A stretch of 64,000 nt of DNA from positions 10,443,065 to 10,507,064 of the forward strand of contig CM038916.1 of the NCBI GenBank assembly GCA_021904315.1. Reading direction: 5' to 3'. This stretch comes from Sphagnum magellanicum. Taxonomy: Eukaryota > Streptophyta > Sphagnopsida > Sphagnales > Sphagnaceae. A program made the position numbers and the translations under genes. The notes beneath the pieces are model-generated. The model was not told the DNA's origin and did no database searches. It saw nothing but the letters and a program-made list of their open reading frames with translations. Positions 25,120-35,709 of the stretch are shown here, piece after piece (the first letter of the stretch is position 1; every line of letters starts with the position of its first letter).

Positions 25120-25390
25120 GATAAACTAACTTATAATTTAACATAAAATAAATTGATTTTGAATAACTTAAGGTATAACCTAGGGTTGATTGAATAATTT
25201 AGTTTGAAATAAAATTTAAAAAATATATAATAAATTAAGATACTTTACAATATAATAACCTATCATAGTTTAAGGTATAATCAATGGTATAATAGGTTTA
25301 AAATAACTTAAGGTATAAATGAAAGTAACCAAGGTTACTTAGAATAACATAGGGTATATCATAAAATAACTTAGGATATTTAAAACAACA
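25120..25390. repeat. Inverted continuation of the GGTTATT array
   Basis: Here the complementary motifs AATAACTTAAGGTATAA and AATAACCTATCATAG recur, which are reverse complements of the array motif just to the left. The array and this segment could fold back on each other around 25115. Confidence 0.45.
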
Positions 25391-25399
25391 AAATTAAAT

Positions 25400-28300
25400 A
25401 AATCTATTTACCATAGTAAATTATAATAAAAAATTATGTTAATTAATAATGAAACATGATATTTACATAGTGACCATATAATGAAATAATTTTATCCAAG
25501 GTGAAATCATTAAGATGCAATGAACCTATTTCACTTTTAAAGTCCCATGGTGATTTAGGTTACTGAATTGCACCCCATTTTGTATTATTGAAAGGAAAGG
25601 TAAAATAAGGAAATAGTGTGGGTGTTTATTTTGCAACTTGTTACAAAAATTATTATTGTTCAATTAATGTAGAAAGGAGCAATTTAAATTAAATGAAGTT
25701 GAATTGAATATGGGAGGTTTGGGAATTGAAATTTGAGGATAACATAAAAGCACTACTTGGTTTTTTTTTAGAAACTTTTATTATACCACATTTTATCAAT
25801 AATGGGACAATGTTCAATAAAAGATAGGGGTTTATTTTATGAACCAAGTTGTGATTTGTAACCTATTTAAATGCATAAAAAGGAGGTTTATAATATACAT
25901 AAGAAAATTGATCTACAATTAAATATTTGTTGAGCCTTCACAATGTTATTGAATTCAAAGTTGTTCCAATGGTAATTTAATTATCAAGAGTGACAAACTC
26001 TTGGCCTAAAGTCAAAAAGGTTGAAGAAAAAGACCAACCCTTGAGTAATAAGTGCACCTCTTTGGAGGTGTGCACTAGATGTACATTTGACAAATAGATG
26101 TAAGGTGCTTACACACCTAACAAGGTGGTGTTCCATAATTTACATGTGCATGATCTCTTGATGATATACAAATGTTTAGTTCATGATCCATTTCATTCTT
26201 AATGTTGGATTAATTCCTTCATGTGGGGGCATTCCCTAATTGTGGGGTTAAGAGAAATGTACCTATAAATAAAAATATATAATGCACCATCTTAAAGCAA
26301 TTCCACCCATACCCCCTAGCTAGGCCTTTACCAATATTGATCACATTCAACATAACGTGTTAGTTGTTTCCTTATCCCCATCCATAAACATGAAAAATGA
26401 AACAATATAAAGTGAAAGAATATATAAATGGAACCACTTAAGTAAATCATCATAGCTAACCAATCAATAGTAATCATTTTGGCCATTTAATGTTTTCACC
26501 ATAAGATAATGCGATTTTTCTCACACAAAAAGTCACTATTCAGAACATGTGTGAGGTAAACCTTGTGGTTTCATCCATTATAATGTACAATATGTGCAAT
26601 GTTTTTTTGGGGAAAAATTTCACACATCTATGGTGAAAAAATAATTCCATTGCAAATTGAACAAATGGTTCTATAGAATAATACACTAAATTCGCCACAT
26701 TTTGAAGAAAAACAATTAGAAGTCACTATTCTTAGATAGTGAATTCATCTAGGTCATTAAAACTAGGGAGGATTCCAAAAAACATATCTTGTCATGTCTA
26801 ATCTTTAGCCAAAGTTGGTTCATTCATCTTGTGGATGATCATTAGTCCATCTACTTAACAAATTTGACAAATAACCTTCAATATGTAGTGTTTATTGTCA
26901 CATGTATCGAATTTTTAAATGGCAATTTAACATTAATTCATATTCTACATATTGTGTGTGTTAATCAAAAGGCAATTAAGTGGTAAGTGGTTGTAAACCA
27001 AATATGATTAATGGCCATTATATAACATGTTAATTATGGCATATAATTTGGTAGTGAACACTAAATAGGTGAACATATCGTATGAAACTTAGTCTCCAAT
27101 TATGCAAAAGTCAAAATGCACATGAATGTTAACCAACAAAAATATATATAAATGAAACTATCCAATGCAAAAATACACAAGCCCTTAAAATGTTGTTGCA
27201 ACCTTTGTCTTGAGCTTACCATCAAAACTAGGGTGTGACAACGGAAACAAGCCTTGAGATTGGGTAATATTTCCCTAAATTCAAACATACTTTCACAAGT
27301 GTGAAAAAGAGCAAGGGAACAAATCCCAACAATATTCCTATTGGGTATATTAAGGTGTTTTAAATATTTGGATAAGATTTAGGGGACCGAACCTTATCCA
27401 AATTGGGCCCTATTTAGACCCTTGGAAAATTATTAAAGAGTAGAAAACTAAAATGAGATTTCATTTTCAAAATAAAACCATGAAACATAAATTATGGCCA
27501 TTGGATGTTGGGGAATCAAATTTCCAAAATGACTCTTGATCACTTAATTACTTAACAAAAAATTGATACATTGTTGGAAAGCTCTTTTCAAGGGCTATAT
27601 TATTTTTCTTGAAATCTTTCCAATTGGAGGTGAAATGAAAAAACTATGAGCCCCCAAAGTGGCAAGATTCATAATTTGGCATTTTGGAAATAACTCCAAG
27701 TCTTGGGAATGTTAGGAAAGAATGCCATTTTGATATAATCTCTATGGGCAACTATAAGGAAGAAAGTGATAACTCCTCCCAAGTCCAAGCCATGATGAAT
27801 CTTCTGAATGTAAATTAGCTTGTGGCTTGTCTATATACCATTTTGGTTACAAACATTAACCACCTTTTTTTATTGGTTCTTATAGTTTGACATGACAATG
27901 AGCTTAATTTAAAAGCTTGTTTTAGTTTCATCATGGAGCTCTTATGCCCTTTTCTTTGTTGGGAGTCAAAGAATGTGTCTTGGGTTTGCATTTCGTTGCA
28001 AAACCAAAAATTGACAAAGTTCTTTACCATCAATACCATTTGCACAAACTTAAAGGTGCATCATGAATGGTACCCAACAAGAAAATATCCTTTCAAATTT
28101 TTTGACATTAACATGACATATGATGAAAATTTGTAATACCATAGGAATCACATATTTTGGTGCAAGCAAAAGATTTTGGTGTAGTGGTTAAAAACTTTCA
28201 TTTTAATTTTAATTTTCATTTTGATTAATTTTTTAACCACCATCCTTTTCTTGGATGGCTTTCATCGAAGGAAAAAAAAAAGATGGTTTTTTGGATTTTT

Positions 28301-29195
28301 TTTCAATCAACTTAACTTAACATGTCACCCATCAATCAATGTGTTGCTTGCCATGGAAAGGGAAGTAGGGTCAAAATTTTTTGTGGGAAATTGGATGGGA
28401 GAAACAAATTTTCTTTGGAGGACTTAGACTTTAACAGATATATCATTTTAATATTTGCAAAGGTCTTTGATAATTACCTTGTGAATGTTTTAAATATTTT
28501 TGGAAAGGTACACAATGGATGAAAAGTTAAAGCAAAGGTTGCACAATGGGGAAAAAATTGCAAATGGACAAGAAGTTGATGAAATAAAAAAACTAAGGAG
28601 GAAGGTTATACATGAAAAGATGAAAGGTCGCAAAACTAAGGTCACATTAAATGTGAGGGTGTGTGTGTGTGCATGTGAGGTTGGAACTAATGTTGTGAAA
28701 GCATCCATTTTAGAAGGAAACAATTGAAGGTTTAGGTTCTTATGAACTAAATCCAAGTTGGCATTGTTTGTTTAAAATCAACATGAAAATCAAACCATGA
28801 AAAGTCTAATCTTTTGCTAGATTTAGTATTGAATTTAGAATCATGAAAAAACATTCCTGAAAATGTGATTAATTTTTTTTAGAGATGAGATTTGATTTTT
28901 TTGGAAAAAATAATTTTAATTAATTATTGAAATTTGTACCTTTATAAACCCTTAAATTAATTTGTGGTAAAACTTTATACCCATAGAATTTCTAGCATTG
29001 GTGAATGTGTAATGTCTACATGAAAGTAAACCTTATTTTAAATTGGGCTCGCAAGTTCTAGAATTTGAAAAAATGTGTTAGAATTGAAACTAAAAGGTTA
29101 TAAATTGGAAACTTAAGCTCAAACCCTAACCCATAAAACCTCGAAATAAAGTTTACAATAAATTTGGAATTGGAGATCTCTATAAAAAAAGAACC
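25400..29195. other. AT-rich desert with no recognisable gene
   Basis: No family can be named for any frame. The plus frame at 28500-28727 is lysine-rich and charged but has no identifiable domain. A short hairpin lies at about 26052-26075 (GTGCACCTC, then GAGGTGTGCAC). A GTGGTTAAAAA / TTTTTTAACCAC dyad spans about 28178-28247; its left arm also resembles a tRNA A box (TGGTGTAGTGG), but no B box follows. Confidence 0.5.
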
Positions 29196-29211
29196 ACACA
29201 ACACTAGTTGG

Positions 29212-30405
29212 AACCAATGTTGGTTGATTCTTAGGTTTTAGGAAGAACTATCGATTCTAGTTTTTAAAATTTTCAAAGGATCGATTTTGATTCAGTTTCG
29301 ATTGTTCCCTTTTTAAGGAATTGGAACCCAATTCTAGTTTTGGTTTTTTAAAAGACAATTATTATTTTGGTTCTAGAATCTAGTTTCAAATTGGATCAAT
29401 TCTAGGTACTAGTTCCATAACTTCTAGTTCTAGGTAACCTTCAGTTCCAATCCCAATATGTAAAACAACCTTAAAACTTGGAAATATGAAACCTAATTTC
29501 AAATTGAATTTGTTTTGGGTCCCAATTCTATAATCAACAATTCTAGTTCCAATATGCAAAACAATCCAAAAACTTGGAAAATACCCAATTTTTCATTTGA
29601 TGAAAAAAAAAGTTATAGATGATTGAAAATTTCAATCCAATAAGAATGAAATTTTTTGTCACCTGCAAATTTCAAACTACATCACATATTACAAGATAAA
29701 AAACGAAAAAAAATCATAAAACAAATTTTTAAAAAAAAAAATTCCAAATTTTTTTATTCAAATAGGTGAAAAAAATTCATATTACACACTTGTGAACCTG
29801 CAAGTGATTCTTTAACTCACACATTTGAAAAAAAAATGATATTGCACACTTGTGAAATTGCAAGTGGTCTTTTTGACTCACACATGAAAAGAAAAGAAAT
29901 GATATTACGCACTTGTGAGCTTACAAGTGATTTTTTAATTCACATAAGTGAAGAAAAAAAATGATATTACACATTTCCGGGTCTACAAGTGGTTTTTTCA
30001 ATTCACACAAGAGAAAAAGGGAAATGATATTCCACACTTGAGGAATCACAAGTGTTTTTTAAAATTCATTTATGTGAAAAAAAAAACTATATTGCACACT
30101 TGCGAGGTCACAAGTAAATCCCTACTTAGAAACCGAAAACAAAATCGAATTGTTATAAAAAAACCCAATCTGGTTTTGGTTAAAATCACAACTTGGAACC
30201 AACCATGAGTTTGATTTTGGTTTTAAAATCTTGTAGAACAAGGGATCAGTTCCCACCCCAATTCAAAAACCTCAATGAAACCTTTCAATTCCAATTATAC
30301 TCGATTCCCAAAAGTGAACTCAGGTCCAGGTAGGTTCCAAGTACCCGGATCCAAAACCGTTAGTTCCTCCTATTCAACAATCTGGGTGTGTGGCCAACAC
30401 TGGTT
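29212..30405. mobile_element. Possible short-TIR non-autonomous element
   Basis: AACCAATGTTGG at 29212-29223 is matched in inverted form by CCAACACTGGTT at 30394-30405, 11 of 12 bases. Both flanks are rich in TTCTAGTTTTGGTTC / GAACCAAAACC motifs facing each other, and the interior holds a 62-bp minisatellite. No target duplication is evident and no coding region is present, so this is a tentative call. Confidence 0.3.
29785..30115. repeat. Minisatellite of six 62-bp units, each with a CACTTG...CAAGTG dyad
   Basis: A unit reading roughly ATGATATTGCACACTTGTGA, then a short loop and CAAGTGNTTTTTNAATTCACA, recurs with anchors near 29785, 29845, 29908, 29970, 30033 and 30095. Each unit contains the inverted pair CACTTG / CAAGTG around an 8-9 base loop, conserved better than the surroundings in most units. 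Confidence 0.75.
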
Positions 30406-30693
30406 GGAGCCCTATGTAAGGTAGTTTGGTCCTCATAGAAGGGCAAGAACTTTCAAAATCAATAGGCAAACATTATCATCAAACAAATACTTTACAAATT
30501 TTGTGTCATGTATTTGGAGCTTTTGATGCATGATCAGGGCCTTCTACTGCTATCTTGCATAAGACACTGGGGAGTTTTCCACAAAACTGTTAACACTATT
30601 GATCCAAATAGGGGAAGGCAATTTGTAAAAGTATTTATTATGCAAGGGAAGTCTTTCTTTCATTAGGTTTCCTGGACTTTGGGGCCTCCCCTG

Positions 30694-30838
30694 GCCCCTT
30701 TCATGTGAGAATGAGTACCATAACACTGAAGGAGTGGGGGCGTTCCCCAAATGAGTGCTTGCTTTAGGCAAGGTCCTCTTATATTAGGCACTCATTGCTC
30801 CTCAGGCATTACCTTACTCATTGTCATGTGAAAGGGGC
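30694..30838. repeat. Fold-back inverted repeat with arms of about 45 bp
   Basis: GCCCCTTTCATGTGAGAATG from 30694 is matched by the complementary stretch CATTGTCATGTGAAAGGGGC ending at 30838. Similarity extends inward over about 45 bp with a few mismatches. The surrounding 30.6-31.0 kb carries GGCCTTATTTCAGGAATACC-like sequence, resembling the fold-back at 62491-62585, so these may be members of one small MITE family near genes. Confidence 0.5.
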
Positions 30839-31221
30839 AAAGAAGGCACAAAGGAGTGGGACATTCCTCAAAAAAGCACTTCCCCAATGTGGAGCTGAAG
30901 GGGGGCCTTATTTCAGGAATACCCCACTCAGAGGCCATTACCCAATATAAAGAATTGGGGGATGTTTTTTTTTTCCTCATTTTTTTCCTGTGACACCTAG
31001 TGGGTATCAAAGGAAAACATGGAAAAAAGAAAAGAAAAGGTGGAGTGTTTTGAAAAATGAAACACCTGCCACTTTTGTAGAGGAATTTGTGGAGGAAAAA
31101 TTCCAGTTGGGTGCCCTTCAAATGTACTTGGGAAATTGCTCAAAAAGTGCTCTAAAATTCAGAATGCACTGTTAAATTTCTGTCTTTGTTAACTGATGTA
31201 CTTTCTGATGCATAATGAGCA

Positions 31222-31243
31222 TGTGTGTGTGTGTGTGTGTGTG
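31222..31243. repeat. (TG)n microsatellite
   Basis: Eleven uninterrupted TG dinucleotides. Confidence 0.95.
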
Positions 31244-31244
31244 A

Positions 31245-32470
31245 GAGATCTTGATCCTGTCAGGTTGTGGGTGGAACCCATTTGGAAATTCAACATTGCG
31301 TAAAAGCCTGACCTAATGTTTTCCTTCGTATTTCCAAAGCTACCTCCGTGGGCAGAACCTTCATGTATGTTCTTCAGAGGCATCTTATGCAATCTGTAAT
31401 GTCCTCGCAGCAGGCCCTGTAAGATTCATGTGTTCATTACGTCGGATTTTCACTTAGGGGAAGAGCAAGGTCAGAGGGCATTCCATTGTCTGAAGCCACG
31501 GGAACAGGGTGGTAATGCAAGTTCCTTGTGCCTGAAAACAACGGAATGCTCCCCGGGCTACCCTTTCCCCTATACATTATGCTTGGAAAAGGCTTCTTAC
31601 CTTGGCCCCCACTGTGTTAGAACTCAGGCTGATAGATAGGGTAGGTACCCTGTTCATCTGCCCTAAAACAAAGAAGCCTTCCCATAATTACTTCCTGGAG
31701 TGAGAGGCTGTGCAGCCTGTAGTAGATAACCTAAATGATGACACGCCCATTCAATTGATGAAAAAAGGAAAAAAAAACCTGGTGCTCTTTTCATTCATCA
31801 GGTTACTGTCGTGTAGCAGCTACCAACTCTGTTGTTTGGATGAATCATGAAAGAGACGAAATAAATATAAAATAACAAAATAATAATCTCTACAACCAAA
31901 AGCTAAATAGGAGGCCTAAATTTAACTAAATAACCCAGCTTATTTTTCTTCTCATGTTTGGGGGGTGCATTTAAAAAGTGGAATGCTCATTCAGGCAGGT
32001 GTTCCAATTTTTGAAATGTCCCCACCCATTTTTTAAAAAAAATCTTTTTTCTTTTTTCCCTTGATACCTGGTGGGGACCCATACGTAGCCTAAAATTTTA
32101 CAAGGCCACACGCTAAACAACATTTAAACCTATTTTTTTCACACTAGGACAAAATGATGCTAAGTCAGTGTTAAATAAAAATCTAGGTGGCATCCTAGGT
32201 GGCACTCAATGTTAAATGGGAGATAGCTTAATGTTAAGTGAATGTTAACTTAACATAAAATGTTCCATGGTAAGTAGGTGTAAGTTCTAAATGATTAGCA
32301 TGGTGATACGGAACTTAACACTAGAGTCCCTAACACCAAGTGGGAATGCACCTGAAATTATTATCCTTTGGAGGCGAACGGATTACATTAGTGACAAAAC
32401 GCGGGTTGAAATTTAATACCACTTGTCCCAACTTTATTAAGTAGGGTTAAGGTGTTAATTCCGGGCCAGA
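31245..32470. other. Intergenic region upstream of the cyclophilin gene
   Basis: No gene recognised. A hairpin ATGTTAAGT...ACTTAACAT is present near 32230-32257. CAG/CTG becomes common here, unlike the deserts, which marks the gene island. Confidence 0.5.
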
Positions 32471-32479
32471 AAATAAAAT

Positions 32480-33648
32480 AAAATAAACACTATTATTAAC
32501 CAAAACTTGCCGCCGTTGGCTGTCGCTCTTGTCTAGTCCTTGTTTCTCTTCACTTGCTCTTGCTGCCAATGTTTCAATCTCTTCTTCTTCATCGCCGAGA
32601 TCGATCTCTTCTTCTCGCTCTTTGTTTTGATCTTCAAGATCGTGCAGATTAAAGTCTTCTGGTGCCCACATTGTTTTTTTTTTCCTATTTTAGTTTGCTT
32701 CTTTTGGTTTGTCTGTTGGTGTTTGAGGATAGTTTCTTGTGCGTGCGTCTGTGTGGTTACGACTTACGAGGATCTTCGTCCGTTGTTGTTGCGCTTTCTG
32801 TCCAAGTGAGAGCTTTGTGTGTCTCGTGTGTTTCCCTCCTGTTTTTTTTTTTTTTTTTTTTGTAAATGAGCGGCCTGGTGGCAAATCGGTTTCGCTACTG
32901 GTTTTTGGAAAGTGCATTACTTTGATGAAGTCTGCTGCTTCTGTCCTCATTTGTACTTTTGTAGTCACGAGTTGCAGCGGATGCGGAACTCACTGGACGG
33001 TACTTTTTGAACAACATCGGTTTTGAAAATCCATGGCGCTTTCGTTTCTCTGAAGGTATGTTGTTTGTTGAATTACATTTGTCTCCCGTGTATCTTTTCC
33101 TCATTGTTTCAGATGTTGCTGTAGCATTTCCGGCTGGCGACCTTACGTGAAGAATTTCAGTGCGTCTGTTACCAGCTTTTAAGGGTTCACAAATGTGGAT
33201 TGGTTTCCTCCATACGAAGCTGTATCTGTAGAGCGCATTTGTGGAACATAAAGTTAGGAGGCGGATGGAACTCCCCTGTTGGATCGCAGCATTACAACTC
33301 ACGAGGAAATGAGGAGCTCCTCTTCGGACATTAACTTGGATAAGATCCATAATCGCCTCCACATTCCTCTGACATGATTGTTTTACCTGGTTAGTGATCG
33401 TGTGAAACGTGGACATAGAACCTGAATCCAGATCCTGGGATCAAATTCTGTCGGACTGCCGCGGAGGGAGACATCTCGTGTAGATTTCGAATCACAAACG
33501 GGATTCGGATTTGCTTTCACAGGTGGAGTTCTGCAGTAAGTGTATTTGCCATTGTAGGAAGGGCTCCTATGATGATTGACCTGTTTTTGTAACTATTGTT
33601 ACCAGGGTTTGCGGAGCTGTGCAGCGGAGTGGAAAAAAACAGAAAGAC
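32480..33648 (+). promoter_or_regulatory. Probable promoter and 5' leader of the cyclophilin gene
   Basis: C/T-rich sequence around 32530-32640 and a T run at 32843-32862 precede the start codon. A small intron is plausible at 33056-33112 (GAAG|gtatgt ... tttcag), and an acceptor gttaccag precedes 33606, so the leader is probably spliced. A six-codon upstream frame begins at ATG 33033. No TATA box can be placed with confidence. The minus-strand frame of 173 codons at 32895-33416 crosses these splice signals and has no domain. Confidence 0.4.
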
Positions 33649-35392
33649 ATGGGATGTGGACAGAGCACACATCCCAAATGCTACTTAGACTTAGCGATCA
33701 ACGGAAGTGTCATTGGACGTCTAGTCATTGAGTTGCGACCAGACAAAGTTCCAAAAACTGCTGAAAACTTTCGAGCCCTTTGCACAGGTGAGAATGGCAA
33801 CTCGTACCAGGGGAGCACAATCCACAGAATTATTCCAGGCTTCATAGCCCAGGTACTTATTTTACACTATGATTTCTAGTATGTAAAATATTTGTCACAT
33901 GTAGGGATGCATTGTGTATGATGTTTTCAAGACTCACATCAGACATTCCTCAAAATTTCAGAGATTTCTGGAGCACTTCAGAAACAAAGATAGCTTCCGT
34001 TACAAAAATTAGGCAAGGATATGGTCAGTGAGTGTGAATTGCTCCCAGAGCTTATGTAATCCTTGCAGACCGTCTGTTATACCTGTGGTTGGTCTTTTGG
34101 TCTTGTAGCTCCAATTCCCATTACTACTATGGCTTTCAAAATGATAGAATCAACAGAAAGTGAGATAGGTATTGACTTTCCATTTTGTTATGGTCATGTT
34201 GCAGGGAGGTGAATGTGGGAAATCAATTTATGGCAAGAAGTTTGAAGATGAGAACTTCAAGCTTTTGCACAAGGGCAAGGGTGTGCTCTCTATGGCCAAC
34301 ACTGGACCCCATACCAATGGTAAGCTTATAGCTGTTGGTTTTGGTTTGAGTAATTCACATGATGGTGAAGTAATTGCTCTGCAGTAGACTGTTCAAATCT
34401 GTCTGATAATTTGTGACCTAGAACGGTGGGTCTGTGAACAGCTCAACCTGGGATCCTTTTGCAGATTGTAGGTTACAAGTTCGGCTGTAGAGTTACCCTC
34501 ACAGTGACAATGTTCTGCATGCAGCAGCTCTTGGGTGCCAGTAGTGCAATCCATATTTTCAAGCCTATTTTGTTTTCTATATGCTTCCCTACCAGCATAG
34601 CATCCTAAGATCCACAAGTAGTTATCTCTATACAGTTGGCCCTATCTCAAGAACTTGCAGTTAGCAGGAAACCAGCCTTCTACAAAACTTTTCAGACAGC
34701 AGCAACTTCCATCTCTGCTACTTGTGCTAGACAAGTCAGTTCTGAAATGTAGCCTTCGCCAACAGGCTTTTACATGGGTTGGGCATGAATTACTTATGAC
34801 TTGCTATAGTTGCTGAACAGAAATCCATCACTGAAGTGCTGTCTATTTGAAATATGTCTTTTGATTTTCTTGAACAAGGGATTTCATCCTCTCAAACCAT
34901 TGCAAGTGACTTGTTGACCCTTCCTTGTAGGTACGCAGTTTTTCATTTCGTTGGGTGATTGCTCAGAATTGGATGGAAAGCATGTGGTGTTTGGCAAAGT
35001 TGTCGAAGGTGTGTTACCTAGCCTCAGAAACAGAGTTAACCAGGAAGTCCAAGAATTTCTTATGGTCATCCCAGAACTAATAATGATCTGTCAGTTGATT
35101 CACAAAATTGGAATTGCATAAGGTACTTTCTTTGTTTTATTATGTGTGGGGAGCCAGAGTCCCAGCCATGTAAGCAGATTGAAAGCCAACTCACTGCTGG
35201 CTAGATGTACAATTATTTTTTACCTTGTTGCTTAATGCATCTTCTGTTCAGGATTCTCTCATCCTTTGCCAAGTTTATGCAGGAAAAGAAGTACTGGAGG
35301 CATTGAATGACTTGGGCACAACTGAGGGCCAAACTAAAAGGGCAGTGACTATAGCCGACTGTGGAGAGGTCACTGGAAGACCTAACAAATGA
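33649..35392 (+). CDS. Divergent cyclophilin-type peptidyl-prolyl isomerase, predicted N-terminally acylated
   Basis: Four coding exons: 33649-33852, 34205-34319, 34931-35008 and 35283-35392, all with GT-AG introns and in-frame junctions, giving 168 residues. The product is a single-domain cyclophilin (cis-trans prolyl isomerase). Core motifs: [14 protein letters not shown] (35-48), HRIIPGF (59-65) with the catalytic Arg60, Phe65 and Gln68, SMANTGP (97-103), NGTQFFI (106-112) and [11 protein letters not shown] (120-130), ending VTIADCGEV. Compared with human CypA, seven residues are missing after Gln68 (the GGDFTxxNGTG loop is cut to GGEC), and the position of Trp121 is Glu119. The plant-cytosolic KSGKPLHY loop is also absent. 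The start ATG at 33649 gives MGCGQSTH, a good N-myristoylation signal (Gly2, Ser6) with Cys3 as a palmitoylation site, and sits in a favourable context. An in-frame GTG 30 bp upstream is not needed. Membrane attachment is inferred. Confidence 0.9.
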
Positions 35393-35697
35393 CTGACCTC
35401 CAGAAATACCAAGCAGCATAACTGCTACATACAGCATGTGAAAATCCCAGTAAGCCTTTTCTGCAGGAGTACATTGCAAATCTATTTGTGGAATTTGCTT
35501 TTCCCGTCTTCAGCTCAAAGTCAGGTTGATGATATGAATTGTGGATGAACCTGTCGTTGATTGTGGTTGATATACTGGCGAACACCTAGACATAATCTCT
35601 ACGAAATCCTATCATTTCATTATCCCAAAACTAGATTCAGTTGATTGGCAGAGATTGGCTTCTGCACTACCCATCACTTGAGTAAATCCTTTATATT

Positions 35698-35703
35698 AAT
35701 AAA
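35698..35703 (+). terminator. Candidate polyadenylation signal of the cyclophilin gene
   Basis: AATAAA about 306 bases after the stop codon. It is the first canonical hexamer downstream. Confidence 0.4.
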
Positions 35704-35709
35704 TTCTTG

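Noticed and set aside
28500-28727. 75-codon lysine-rich frame
   Set aside because: No domain or neighbour supports a gene; left within the desert description.
29785-30115. CRISPR-like array
   Set aside because: Units are contiguous tandem repeats without unique spacers, in a eukaryotic region.
32895-33416. 173-codon minus-strand frame
   Set aside because: Lies over the presumed cyclophilin leader, crosses plus-strand splice signals, and has no recognisable family.
33853-34204. Microexon encoding the missing cyclophilin loop
   Set aside because: No GGDF-like coding stretch with AG and GT borders found in the intron; AGAGATTTC near 33960 does not fit the required frame.
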